A DNA stretch of 64,000 nt from Serinicoccus kebangsaanensis (GCF_008919445.1 NZ_VSLG01000007.1:65454-129453), one strand, 5' to 3'. Shown: positions 28,169 to 36,725, counted from the stretch's first letter. The notes: generated by a model from the sequence alone, not told the origin. Numbers and translations are program-made.

Positions 28169-28247
28169 GACGTGCACGAGCGGGCATACAAGCCGCGTCG
28201 TGCGGGAGGCACCGGCGAGGTGCACGTCCGGAGCGACCGGTATGCCC
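28169..28247. repeat. 79-bp repeat element, copy 2, with crossing inverted arms
   Basis: Same orientation as copy 1, directly abutting the ku stop codon at 28248. Arms: GGACGTGCAC (28168-28177) with GTGCACGTCC further right, and GGGCATAC with GTATGCCC. The right 29 bases (ending GGTATGCCC) are identical to copy 1; the differences sit in the loop and around arm B. As the 3' region of ku it could act as a terminator or a structured RNA. Confidence 0.9.
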
Positions 28248-29153
28248 TCAGCCGGCCTTCTTGGTGGTCGACCGCTTCGACGTCTTCTTGGCCGCCGGCT
28301 TCTTCGCCGACGACTTCTTCGTGCTCGACGCCTTCGCCTCGGAGGAGTCGCCGTCCTCCCCGCGGCCCTTCTTCGCCCGGTCCACCGATCGCTGCAGCGC
28401 CGCCAGCAGGTCGACGACCTCGCCCGAGTCGGCCTCGTCCTCCTCGTCCGGGCTCTCGGTCACCTCGCCGCCGCTGATCTTCTTCTCCACCAGGGCGTCC
28501 ACGGCCTCCTTGAAGTCGTCCACGTGACCCTCGGGCTCGAAGTCTCCGGACATCGAGTCGACGAGCATCCGGGCCATCGAGACCTCGGCCTTCTTCGGCT
28601 CGCTCACCTCGTCCAGGTGGTCCAGCTGGTCGGAGGCGCGGATCTCGTCCGGCCACAGCAGGGTCTGCATGACGATGGCGTCGTCGTCGTCCCGCACGCG
28701 CAGCACGGCCATCGTCATCCGGCTGCGCACCGAGACCGTGACGACGGCGACGCGGTCCGACTCGCGCAGCGCCTCCCGGAGCAGGCCGTAGGCCTTGGCC
28801 CCCATCGCGTCCGGCTCCAGGAAGTAGGCCTTGTCGAACAGGATCGGGTCGATCTGCTCCCGGGGGACGAAGCTCTCGACCGTGATCTCCTTGCTGCTCC
28901 GGTTGGGCAGGGCGGCCAGGTCGTCCTCGGTGAGGACGACCGTCTTGCCGTCGTCGGTCTCGTAGGCTTTGGCGATGTCCTTGTAGGCCACCTCCTCGCC
29001 GTCGGCCTGCGCCACGCGCTTGTAGCGGATGCGGCTGCCGTCGGACTCACGCACCTGGTGGAACTTCAGGTCGTGGTTCTCGGTCGCCGAGTAGAGCCGC
29101 ACGGGCACGTTGACCAGCCCGAACGACACGGCACCCTTCCAGATCGCTCTCAC
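28248..29153 (-). CDS. ku: Non-homologous end-joining protein Ku
   Basis: A homodimeric DNA-end binding ring that recruits LigD. The 301-residue protein starts RAIWKGAVSFGLVNVPV, the universal bacterial Ku opening, and keeps the core to about residue 255. The C-terminal 60 residues are a lysine-, serine- and alanine-rich tail of the type that binds DNA and stimulates ligase. The GTG start lies only 18 bp from the divergent ligase start; CATCCT is 7 nt upstream, so a leaderless mRNA is possible. Confidence 0.95.
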   Translation of the reverse strand: MRAIWKGAVSFGLVNVPVRLYSATENHDLKFHQVRESDGSRIRYKRVAQADGEEVAYKDIAKAYETDDGKTVVLTEDDLAALPNRSSKEITVESFVPREQIDPILFDKAYFLEPDAMGAKAYGLLREALRESDRVAVVTVSVRSRMTMAVLRVRDDDDAIVMQTLLWPDEIRASDQLDHLDEVSEPKKAEVSMARMLVDSMSGDFEPEGHVDDFKEAVDALVEKKISGGEVTESPDEEDEADSGEVVDLLAALQRSVDRAKKGRGEDGDSSEAKASSTKKSSAKKPAAKKTSKRSTTKKAG

Positions 29154-29171
29154 GCACCCCAGGATGGACCC

Positions 29172-30158
29172 ATGCGCCCCATGCTCGCCACTCCGGGCCG
29201 GCCGCAGGCCGGGCCGCCGACGGGTCCGTCGTGGGTGCACGAGATCAAGTGGGACGGCATCCGGCTGCTCGCGGACGTCCACGACGGACGGCTGCGGCTG
29301 CACACCCGTGGCGAGCGCGACATCGCGGTCGCCTTCCCCGAGCTGGCCGGCCTGGCCGACGTCGCGCAGGACCTGCTGCTGGACGGTGAGGCGGTCGTGC
29401 TGGTCGACGGTCACCCGTCCTTCGGCAACGTCGTGGAGCGGGTGCACACCTCCACCGCGGCCGCGGCGCAGCGGCTCGCCGCCGCGCGACCGGCGACCTA
29501 CGTCGCCTTCGACCTGCTCCGCCTGGACGGGCTGGACCTGACCTCGCTGCCGTGGACCGCCCGCCGGGCCGCGCTCGAGGACCTGCTGGACGGCGTGGCC
29601 GCCACGCAGCTCTCCCCCGTCTTCGACGACGGCGCGATGCTGCTCGCCGCGACCCGCGAGCAGGAGCTCGAGGGCGTGGTGAGCAAGCGCCGGGCCTCGG
29701 CATACCGCGCCGGTCAGCGCAGCGCGGACTGGGTGAAGTTCCCGCACCGCGACCGGCGCTCGGTGGTGATCGGTGGCTGGCGCCCCGAGACCGGCCGGCA
29801 GAGCAGACTGGGCGCGGTGCACGTGGGGCTCCCCGTCCCCGGACCGGACGGTATGCCGTTGCTCAGGCCGGACGGGACGATGCTGCTGCGCTACCGCGGC
29901 CGGGTGGGCAGCGGCCTGGCCGGCCGGGCCGGTGAACAGCTGCGGCAGCTGCTCGCCGGCGTGGCGGAGGTCGACTACCCGTTCGACGCACCGATCCCCG
30001 CGGTCGAGGCGCGGGGGTCCTCCTGGGTCGAGCCGCGCGTCGTGATCGACGTGGCCTCGCTCGGGCTCGGCTCGCAGGACAGGCTGCGCCAGCCGTCCTT
30101 CCACGGGGTGCGGGCGGACCTGTCGCCCGCGGACCTGCTGCCGGAGGGCCCGGCGTGA
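29172..30158 (+). CDS. ATP-dependent DNA ligase, LigD ligase-domain type
   Basis: The ligase component of bacterial NHEJ as a separate 328-residue protein. The adenylated lysine lies in HEIKWDGIR near residue 26. LLLDGEAVVL (motif III region), LEGVVSKRRAS (motif IV) and DWVKFPHR (motif V) follow, then an OB-fold half ending at a DLSPADLLPEGPA tail. The ATG was chosen because RPMLATPG is the typical ligase-domain start. CAGGAT lies 6 nt upstream. The stop overlaps the start of the polymerase gene (GTGA). Confidence 0.92.
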   Translation: MRPMLATPGRPQAGPPTGPSWVHEIKWDGIRLLADVHDGRLRLHTRGERDIAVAFPELAGLADVAQDLLLDGEAVVLVDGHPSFGNVVERVHTSTAAAAQRLAAARPATYVAFDLLRLDGLDLTSLPWTARRAALEDLLDGVAATQLSPVFDDGAMLLAATREQELEGVVSKRRASAYRAGQRSADWVKFPHRDRRSVVIGGWRPETGRQSRLGAVHVGLPVPGPDGMPLLRPDGTMLLRYRGRVGSGLAGRAGEQLRQLLAGVAEVDYPFDAPIPAVEARGSSWVEPRVVIDVASLGLGSQDRLRQPSFHGVRADLSPADLLPEGPA

Positions 30159-31003
30159 GCAGCCAGCAGGTCAGCGTCGCGGGTCGCACCCTCAAGGTGA
30201 GCAACCTGGACAAGGTCCTCTACCCCGCCACCGGCACCACCAAGGGCGAGGTCCTGAACTACTACGTCACCCAGGCCGACCGCATCCTCCCCGAGCTGGC
30301 CGACCGACCGGTCACCCGCATCCGCTGGCCCGAGGGCGTGGCGCAGGCGCACTTCTTCGAGAAGAACCTCCCCTCCGGCGCACCCGCGTGGCTGCCGCGG
30401 GTGGTGGTCCCGACGCCGGGCTCGTCGCGTGGGCACACCCACCTGACCTTCCCGCTGGTCACCGATCTGGCGGCGCTCGTCTACCTGGTGAACCTCGGCA
30501 GCCTGGAGCTGCACGTCCCCCAGTGGCGGATCGACGACGAGGGCGTCCCGCAGCACCCGGACCGGTTGGTCGTCGACCTGGACCCCGGGCCCGGCGCCGG
30601 CCTGGCCGAGTGCTCCCGCGTCGCCCTCATGGTGCGCGACCGGCTGGCGGCCGTCGGCCTCGAGGCACGTGCGGTGACCAGCGGGTCCAAGGGGATGCAG
30701 CTGTATGCCGACCTCGAGGGCACGCGGACCTCGGACGAGGTCAGCGCGGTCACCAAGGCACTGGCCGAGAGCCTCGCGGAGCAGCACCCGGACCTGGTCA
30801 CGGCCCGGATGACCAAGGCGGTGCGGCCTGGCAAGGTCTTCCTGGACTGGAGCCAGAACAACGGGGCGAAGACCACGATCTGCCCCTGGTCGCTGCGCGG
30901 TCGGGAGCGCCCCCAGGTCGCCTCCCCCCGCGAGTGGGACGACGTGGCGGCCGCCGCGTCCGGGGAGCTCGAGCTCACCCAGGTGCTCATCGACGAGGTC
31001 TGA
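30155..31003 (+). CDS. LigD-type polymerase/primase (PolDom) protein
   Basis: The NHEJ gap-filling polymerase domain as a stand-alone 282-residue protein of the archaeo-eukaryotic primase superfamily. The metal-binding motif is VVDLDPGPGAG near residue 145. SGSKGMQLYADLEG is the nucleotide-binding motif, and VFLDWSQNNGAKTTICPWSLR is the third. Translationally coupled to the ligase gene by GTGA. The 3' phosphoesterase domain of full LigD proteins is absent from both genes. Confidence 0.93.
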   Translation: MSSQQVSVAGRTLKVSNLDKVLYPATGTTKGEVLNYYVTQADRILPELADRPVTRIRWPEGVAQAHFFEKNLPSGAPAWLPRVVVPTPGSSRGHTHLTFPLVTDLAALVYLVNLGSLELHVPQWRIDDEGVPQHPDRLVVDLDPGPGAGLAECSRVALMVRDRLAAVGLEARAVTSGSKGMQLYADLEGTRTSDEVSAVTKALAESLAEQHPDLVTARMTKAVRPGKVFLDWSQNNGAKTTICPWSLRGRERPQVASPREWDDVAAAASGELELTQVLIDEV

Positions 31004-31034
31004 GACCCCCGCGGGTGCGCGGTCCGCAGGCAAC

Positions 31035-31082
31035 GGCACGGGGCCGGCGCCTCCGAGCTGTCGGAGGCGCCGGCCCCGTGCC
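31035..31082. terminator. Bidirectional terminator, 22-bp perfect stem
   Basis: GGCACGGGGCCGGCGCCTCC (31035-31054) plus GA pairs perfectly with 31061-31082 around the tetraloop GCTG. It lies between the convergent polymerase and lsr2 genes and would stop transcription from both sides. It is one of the longest perfect stems in the window. Confidence 0.9.
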
Positions 31083-31104
31083 GACCGATGTGGGTGTCGA
31101 GCCT

Positions 31105-31437
31105 CTAGTTGGCCGCGGCGTAGGCGTCCTGGAGCTCGCGGGAGACGCGCCCCCGAGAGCTGACCTTGTAGCCGTTCTCCCGGCCCCACTCACGAACCTT
31201 GGCGAGCTCGTCGCTGCGCCCGCTGCTCGAGGAGGAACCCCGACGGCGCGTCTGCCGACGACCGCCGGCGCGCCGCGCCTGCCCGATCCAGCTGGCGAGG
31301 TCCTCACGCAGCTTCGCCGCGTTCTCGTCGCTCAGGTCGATCTCGTAATGCACCCCGTCCAAGGCGAACTCCACGGTCTGGTTCGCTTCCCCACCACTGA
31401 GATCATCCACCAGGATGACCTGCACTCGCTGTGCCAT
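31105..31437 (-). CDS. lsr2: Lsr2 nucleoid-associated protein
   Basis: The actinobacterial H-NS analogue that bridges DNA and silences AT-rich, often foreign, genes. The N-terminal dimerisation domain (QRVQVILVDDLSGGEANQTV) covers residues 1-60. A basic serine-rich linker follows, then the C-terminal DNA-binding helices with the RGR hook in VSSRGRVSRELQDAY. Length 110 residues is standard. AGGAG precedes the ATG. As in M. tuberculosis it lies after lysS, but the NHEJ and DUF559 genes separate it from clpC. Confidence 0.96.
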   Translation of the reverse strand: MAQRVQVILVDDLSGGEANQTVEFALDGVHYEIDLSDENAAKLREDLASWIGQARRAGGRRQTRRRGSSSSSGRSDELAKVREWGRENGYKVSSRGRVSRELQDAYAAAN

Positions 31438-31486
31438 TTCTTCTCCTTTTCGAGACCATCGCCGCTACAGGAAGCGGCGCGCCAGA

Positions 31487-31516
31487 ATGATAGCGCTTTT
31501 CCCTGCGACCGGGAAA
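31487..31516 (-). promoter_or_regulatory. lsr2 promoter with inverted repeat in the spacer
   Basis: On the minus strand a TATCAT -10 box (31492-31487) lies about 50 nt before the lsr2 ATG. Immediately upstream is TTTCCC-N7-GGGAAA (31498-31516), a 6-bp-arm inverted repeat spanning the -35 to -10 spacer, a good position for an operator. The area is locally AT-rich, which would suit Lsr2 autoregulation; that is inference. Confidence 0.5.
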
Positions 31517-31604
31517 CCGGTTCTCAATGGTGGTGCAGGTCACAGAACAATCACGAAGATTCTGCCGGCGACCCGGGATCGACACCGCTGTGCGCCGCGT
31601 CGAG

Positions 31605-31805
31605 TCACGGCGTGGGCTCGTGCGGAGCCGACTCCTCAGCGGCGTCCTGCCGGCCGTCCTCGGCCAGCTCGGCTGCCCGGAGGGCGGCGCGCTCGCGGCG
31701 GTCTCCCTCGACCATGTGCTTCATGACGACGTAGAACAGGTAGAGCAGCCCCGCGGACGGGAGCAGCGCCGCCAGGATCATCCACCCCTCGTGCAGCCAG
31801 CCCAT
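31605..31805 (-). CDS. Small single-span membrane protein downstream of lysS
   Basis: A 66-residue protein: a short start (MGWLHEGW), one membrane segment at residues 9-28 (MILAALLPSAGLLYLFYVVM), then a charged cytoplasmic helix (EGDRRERAALRAAELAEDG) and an acidic tail. The ATG overlaps the lysS stop as TGATG, so translation is coupled. The family was not recognised. Similar tiny membrane proteins sit next to lysS in related genomes as far as remembered, but no function is known. Confidence 0.75.
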   Translation of the reverse strand: MGWLHEGWMILAALLPSAGLLYLFYVVMKHMVEGDRRERAALRAAELAEDGRQDAAEESAPHEPTP

Positions 31806-33307
31806 CAGGCCTCCGGCTTGAGGAAGGGAAAGAGGATGGTCTCCCGGATGCCCTTGCCGGTCAGCAGCATGAGCACACGGTCCAGGCCCATCCCCAGACC
31901 ACCCATCGGGGGCGCGGCATACTCCAGCGCTCGCAGGAAGTCCTCGTCCAGCTGCATCGCGTCGGCGTCGCCGCCGGCCGCGAGCAGCGACTGCTCGGTC
32001 AGCCGCGCCCGCTGGATCTCCGGGTCGACCAGCTCGGAGAAGGCGGTCCCCCGCTCGACCCCACCGATGACGAGGTCCCACGCCTCGATCAGGCCCGGCG
32101 TCTCGCGGTGCGGCCGGGCCAGCGGCTGGGCGATCGCGGGATAGTCGCAGACGAAGGTCGGCTGGACGAGCGTCGGCTCGACGACGTCGCCGAAGATCTC
32201 CATCGCGATCTTGTCCGCGCCCCACCCCGGGGCGACGGGCACGTCGAGCGCGGCCGCGAGCTCGGCCAGCTCCTCCACGGACGAGTGCACGCCGACGGGT
32301 CGTCCGACCGCGTCCGACAGACCCTCGTAGAAGGGCAGCCAACGCCATTCCGCGTCGAGGTCGATGACACCCGCAGGGCTCTCGAGGGTGCGGCCACCCA
32401 GCTCGTCGGCGGCCGCCAGGATCATTCGCCGCATGAGATCGGCCATGGTGAACTGATCACCGTAGGCCTGGTAGCACTCCAGCATGGTGAATTCCGGGGA
32501 ATGGGTGGAGTCAATGCCTTCGTTGCGGAATATCCGACCGATCTCGTAGACCCGGTCCACACCGCCGACGACGGCCCGCTTGAGATAGAGCTCCAGCGCG
32601 ATGCGCATCGACATCGGAAGGTCGAAGGCATTCAGGTGGGTGTTGAAGGGCCGGGCGTTGGCTCCGCCGTGGATCGCCTGGAGGACCGGGGTCTCGACCT
32701 CGAGGTAGCCGTCCGCCTCGAGGACGCGGCGCAGCGCCCGGGTCATCGCCGCACGGTCCGCCACCATCTGCCGGGCCTCGTCGCGCACGATCAGGTCGAC
32801 GTAGCGCTGGCGGACCCGCTGCTCCTCGGACAGGTCCTTGTGCAGCACCGGGAGCGGCCGCAGCGCCTTGGCGGCCATCTCCCACCTGCTCGCCATGACG
32901 GACAGCTCGCCGCGTCGTGAGCTGATCACCCGACCCTCGACGAAGACGTGGTCCCCCAGGTCCACCCAGCTCTTCCACCGGTCCAGCGACTCCTGCCCGA
33001 CCTCGGCCAGCGAGATCATGGCCTGCAACCGGGTGCCGTCACCGGCCTGCAACGAGGCGAAGCAGAGCTTGCCGGTGTTGCGGACGAAGACCACGCGACC
33101 GGCGACCCCGACCACGTCCTGCGTCTCCTCACCGGTCTCGAGGCCGCCCCACTGCTCCCGCACCTGCGGCAGCGTGTGGGTGACCGGCAGGTGCACGGGG
33201 TAGGGGTCGACCCCGGCGTCCAGCATGGCCTGGCGCTTGCCCTGGCGGACCGCGATCTGCTCGGGCAGGTCGGTCTCGGGGACGGTCAGGGCACGGGGAT
33301 CGCTCAC
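31805..33307 (-). CDS. lysS: Lysyl-tRNA synthetase, class II
   Basis: Charges tRNA(Lys). The 500-residue protein has an OB-fold anticodon domain (GVAGRVVFVRNTGKLCFASL) and a class II catalytic core: motif 2 EIGRIFRNEGIDSTHSPEFT and motif 3 GLGMGLDRVLMLLTG. The GTG start has TACGCT 6 nt upstream, the leaderless pattern; the AGG touching the GTG is too close to act as a ribosome site. The stop is coupled to the small membrane protein gene. Confidence 0.97.
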   Translation of the reverse strand: MSDPRALTVPETDLPEQIAVRQGKRQAMLDAGVDPYPVHLPVTHTLPQVREQWGGLETGEETQDVVGVAGRVVFVRNTGKLCFASLQAGDGTRLQAMISLAEVGQESLDRWKSWVDLGDHVFVEGRVISSRRGELSVMASRWEMAAKALRPLPVLHKDLSEEQRVRQRYVDLIVRDEARQMVADRAAMTRALRRVLEADGYLEVETPVLQAIHGGANARPFNTHLNAFDLPMSMRIALELYLKRAVVGGVDRVYEIGRIFRNEGIDSTHSPEFTMLECYQAYGDQFTMADLMRRMILAAADELGGRTLESPAGVIDLDAEWRWLPFYEGLSDAVGRPVGVHSSVEELAELAAALDVPVAPGWGADKIAMEIFGDVVEPTLVQPTFVCDYPAIAQPLARPHRETPGLIEAWDLVIGGVERGTAFSELVDPEIQRARLTEQSLLAAGGDADAMQLDEDFLRALEYAAPPMGGLGMGLDRVLMLLTGKGIRETILFPFLKPEA

Positions 33308-33378
33308 CCTCCCAGCGTAGTCGGCCGCAGACGCCGGCCCGGCACCGTGTGGGTCCGGGTGCCGGGCCGGCCGCCTGG

Positions 33379-33882
33379 TCAGGAGAAGAGGGACGGGGCG
33401 GTGGCCCGGCTCTCCAGGTCGAGCAACGCCTGCTTGCGCTGGACTCCGCCGCCGTAGCCGGTGATGTCCCCGCTGCTGCCGATCACCCGGTGGCAGGGCA
33501 CGACGATGGAGATCGGGTTGCGCCCGTTGGCCAGCCCGACCGCCCGCGAGGCTCCCGGCTGCCCCAGGGCCTGTGCCAGCTGGCCGTAGGACCAGGTCTG
33601 GCCGTAGGGGATCGTGCGCAGCAGGTCCCAGACGCGGCGCTGGAAGTCGGTGCCGACCGACGCCAGCGGCAGGTCGAAGTCGGTGCGCACCCCGGCGAAG
33701 TAGTCGGCGAGCTGACGCGAGGCCTGGACCAGCACGTCGGGCGCCTCGCCCTCGCCGACCTCCTCGCCGAGGTCGTCCGGCGCGTGCCGGTGCTCGGTGA
33801 AGTAGACGCCGGTCAGGTGCTCCCCGTCGCTGGTCAGACGGAGCGGTCCGAGCGGCGAGTCGATCATCAGGTGGACGGTCAT
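33379..33882 (-). CDS. ogt: Methylated-DNA--[protein]-cysteine S-methyltransferase
   Basis: Suicide repair protein that moves the alkyl group from O6-alkylguanine to its own cysteine. The active site IVVPCHRVIG lies at about residues 126-135, followed by the GYGGGVQRKQALLDLE helix. The helix-turn-helix with the arginine finger is ASRAVGLANGRNP. The length is 167 residues. Its ATG overlaps the ada-alkA stop as ATGA, so two alkylation repair activities are made together. Confidence 0.95.
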   Translation of the reverse strand: MTVHLMIDSPLGPLRLTSDGEHLTGVYFTEHRHAPDDLGEEVGEGEAPDVLVQASRQLADYFAGVRTDFDLPLASVGTDFQRRVWDLLRTIPYGQTWSYGQLAQALGQPGASRAVGLANGRNPISIVVPCHRVIGSSGDITGYGGGVQRKQALLDLESRATAPSLFS

Positions 33883-35495
33883 GCTGTCTCCTCGGGTTGT
33901 CGGGTATGCCGGGCACGACGTGTGCTCGGCGTGCCGGAGGCGGGTCGGTCGGCCGGGAGGTCGGCCGCGGCATGGTCGGAGGCCGCCCAGAGCAGGGCGG
34001 CGGCGTAGCCGCGCCAGGGGGTCCAGCGGGTGGCGTGCGCGACGAGGTCACGTCCGGACGGCAGCCCCAGCCTCGCCGCGGTGCTGGCGATGCCGAGGTC
34101 GGTCGCGGGGAAGGCGTCCGGGTCCCCCAGGCCGCGCAGCAGCACCATCTCTGCGGTCCAGGGCCCGACGCCGGGGAGGGTCAGCAGGCGCTCGCGCGCC
34201 TGCTGCCAGTCCGCCCCGGGACCGAGGTCCAGGTCCCCGGCGGCGAGGACGGCCGCCACGGTCCGCAGCGTCCGCCGACGTGAGGCGGGCATGCCCGGGA
34301 GGGCGTCCTCGGCGGCGTCGACGATCTGCGCCGACGTGGGGAACAGGTGCGTGACCGTGCCGGACAGCGGCTCCGGGAGCGGCGCGCCGAGCGCCTGCAC
34401 GAGCCGCCCGGTCAGGGTGCCGGCGGCCACGGTCGACACCTGCTGGCTGAGGACGACCCGCAGCGCCAGCTCCTCGGGGTCGGGGGTCCCGGGCAGCCGC
34501 ACCCCGGGATGCGTCGCGACCACCGCCGTCAGGGCGGGGTCGCCGGCGAGGTGGTCGTCCACGGCGGCCGGGTCGGCGTCCAGGTCCAGCAGCCGCCGGC
34601 ACCGCTCGATCGCCGCGCCCAGGTCACCCACGTCGGTGAGCCTGAGGGTGAGGTGCACGTGGCGCTCGTCGGCGGCGCCCGGCTGCAGCTCGATCACCGC
34701 GGGTCCGGCGGGGAGCCGCACGGAGCGGACCAGGGCGCCGTCCACCCAGGACTCCACGCCGGGCACGGCGGTCGCGGCCAGGTGCCCGAACAGGCTGGGC
34801 ACGTGCAACGGGGCCCGGAACGGCAGCCGGAGCGACAAGGTGGTGGGAGCGCCCGGGGGCACCCCGGCGCGGAGCAGGTCCGGCGTCGACGCCGGGCCGC
34901 CGTGGCGCGCTCCCGCACCCCGCGCCCCGGACCGGAGCGCGGACGGCGTGACGGCATACACGTCCTGTACCGTGGCGTTGAACGACCGGATGCTGGAGAA
35001 GCCGGCAGCGTGGGCGATCTCCGCCATGCTCAGCGTCGTGCCCTCCACCAGCAGCCGCGCGGCCTGGGCGCGCTGCGCGCGGGCCAGGGCGAGCGGACCC
35101 GCCCCGAGCTCGGCCCGCACCAGCCGCTCGAGCTGCCGGGTGCTGTAGCCCAGCTGCGCGGCGAGACCGCCCACCCCCTCCCGGTCCACGACGCCGTCGG
35201 CGATCAGGCGCACCGCCCGGGCCACCACGTCGCCGCGCACGTGCCACAGGGGAGAGCCGGGTGTGGCATCCGGCAGGCACCGCTTGCAGGCACGGAACCC
35301 CGCTCCCTGCGCCGCGGCGGCACTGGGGTAGAAGCGCATGTTGCGCACCTTCGGCGTGATCGCCGGGCAGCTGGGGCGGCAGTAGATCCTCGTGCTGAGG
35401 ACGCCGGTCACGAACCACCCGTCGAACCGGGGGTCCTTGCTGCGCACGAGCGCCGCGCAGCGGTCGTGGTCGAGGTGGATGGCCGAGGTGCTCAC
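33879..35495 (-). CDS. Ada-type regulator fused to AlkA DNA-3-methyladenine glycosylase
   Basis: A 538-residue fusion. The N-terminal Ada zinc domain has four cysteines (IYCRPSC and FRACKRC); one would accept a methyl from phosphotriesters. An AraC HTH follows at about residues 90-185 (GFSSIRSFNATVQDVYAVTP). Next come the AlkA N-domain and the HhH-GPD glycosylase (LLTLPGVGPWTAEMVLLRGL, catalytic aspartate in FPATDLGI). Methylation of the zinc domain probably switches on its own operon with ogt. GTG 35495 was preferred over GTG 35513 since GGAG precedes it, although with only 2-nt spacing. Confidence 0.92.
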   Translation of the reverse strand: MSTSAIHLDHDRCAALVRSKDPRFDGWFVTGVLSTRIYCRPSCPAITPKVRNMRFYPSAAAAQGAGFRACKRCLPDATPGSPLWHVRGDVVARAVRLIADGVVDREGVGGLAAQLGYSTRQLERLVRAELGAGPLALARAQRAQAARLLVEGTTLSMAEIAHAAGFSSIRSFNATVQDVYAVTPSALRSGARGAGARHGGPASTPDLLRAGVPPGAPTTLSLRLPFRAPLHVPSLFGHLAATAVPGVESWVDGALVRSVRLPAGPAVIELQPGAADERHVHLTLRLTDVGDLGAAIERCRRLLDLDADPAAVDDHLAGDPALTAVVATHPGVRLPGTPDPEELALRVVLSQQVSTVAAGTLTGRLVQALGAPLPEPLSGTVTHLFPTSAQIVDAAEDALPGMPASRRRTLRTVAAVLAAGDLDLGPGADWQQARERLLTLPGVGPWTAEMVLLRGLGDPDAFPATDLGIASTAARLGLPSGRDLVAHATRWTPWRGYAAALLWAASDHAAADLPADRPASGTPSTRRARHTRQPEETA

Positions 35496-35544
35496 ATCTC
35501 CATGGTGCGGCACCGGCGGCCGGGGATCTAGCAGAAAAACGACA

Positions 35545-36669
35545 TCACGGCACGGGCTCCCCGGCGGACACCCGGTCCCGGACCCGACGTCGCTCGGCGA
35601 GGACGCCCATCTCGAAGGTCGTGGTGACGAGCAGCGTCAGGGCCACGAGCGGGAGGACGAAGAGGACCATCACCAGCTCGAAGCCCTGCAGCGCCTCGTG
35701 CCGGGTGGCGTTGAGGACGACGAAGGCGGTGTAGGCGGCATAGAGCAGGACGAACAGCCCGCCCTCCCACCGCGCCACCGAGAAGCCGGTGAAGACGACC
35801 GGAGCCAGCGCCACGGCGGTGGCGATCATGAAGGGGATGTCGAGGGCGATGGCGGGATGCGGCACGGGCAGACCACCCGAGGAGATGATCGCCGGGACCC
35901 CGAGGACCAGCCCGATGTTGGCGATGCAGCTCCCGACGACATTGCCCACGGCGAGGTCGCGCTGCCCGCGTGCTGCCGCGATGACCGAGGCCGCCAGCTC
36001 CGGCAGCGAGGTGCCGACGGCCACCACGGTCAGGCCCACCACCAGGCTGCTGATGCCCAGTCCCTCGGCGATGTTGACCGCACCCGTGACCAGGAGGTTG
36101 GCCCCGACGACCAGCAGGGCGACACCGCCCAGCACGAGGGCCAGGGCGAGCGGCACACCCATCGGCTCGCCGTCCCGCGGCGCCGGCGCGCGGCGCTTGC
36201 GCAGCTCCCGACGGTGCGCGCGTCGGCTCACCACGACGGTGACCACGGTGTGGGCGACCATCGCCCCGAGCAGCAGCAACCCCTCCAGGGTGGAGATCTG
36301 ACCGTCGTGGGCCACGAGCAGCAGGGCGACCGACAGGCCCACCATGACCGGCACGTCGATCTTGATCAGCTGCTCGCGGACGGCCAGGGGGAGCACGAGG
36401 GCGGCGATGCCGAGGATGAGCAGCACGTTGGCGATGTTGGAGCCGACGACGTTGCCGACCGCGAGATCGGGCTGGCCGTCGAGCACCGCCCCCACGGTGA
36501 CCGCCAGCTCCGGGGCGGACGTCGCCACGGAGACGACCGTCAGGCCCACGACCAGGGGGCTGATGCCCAACCGGGCGGCCAGGTTGCTCGCCCCGCGCAC
36601 GAGCAGCTCCCCACCGCCCACGAGCAGGACCAGGCCACCGAGGATGCGGGCGAGATCGAGAAGGTCCAC
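35545..36669 (-). CDS. YrbG-like calcium/sodium antiporter (CaCA family)
   Basis: A 374-residue inner-membrane exchanger with two inverted repeats of five helices. The alpha motifs are clear: VVGLTVVSVATSAPELAVTV then AVGNVVGSNIANVLLILG in the first half, and VVGLTVVAVGTSLPELAASV then AVGNVVGSCIANIGLVLG in the second. A charged cytoplasmic loop (RRAHRRELRKRRAP) joins the halves. It probably exports Ca2+ or Na+. It stands alone, downstream of the ada-alkA promoter region. Confidence 0.93.
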   Translation of the reverse strand: MDLLDLARILGGLVLLVGGGELLVRGASNLAARLGISPLVVGLTVVSVATSAPELAVTVGAVLDGQPDLAVGNVVGSNIANVLLILGIAALVLPLAVREQLIKIDVPVMVGLSVALLLVAHDGQISTLEGLLLLGAMVAHTVVTVVVSRRAHRRELRKRRAPAPRDGEPMGVPLALALVLGGVALLVVGANLLVTGAVNIAEGLGISSLVVGLTVVAVGTSLPELAASVIAAARGQRDLAVGNVVGSCIANIGLVLGVPAIISSGGLPVPHPAIALDIPFMIATAVALAPVVFTGFSVARWEGGLFVLLYAAYTAFVVLNATRHEALQGFELVMVLFVLPLVALTLLVTTTFEMGVLAERRRVRDRVSAGEPVP

Positions 36670-36725
36670 GACGGCACCCTACGGCCTCGGCTCGGCCGAG
36701 CCGGCGCCACCTGGACGGGCGCCGC

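Noticed and set aside
27110-28247. Insertion sequence bounded by the 79-bp repeats
   Set aside because: No transposase lies between the copies, and each copy sits as the 3' region of a gene; they are better seen as dispersed repeats.
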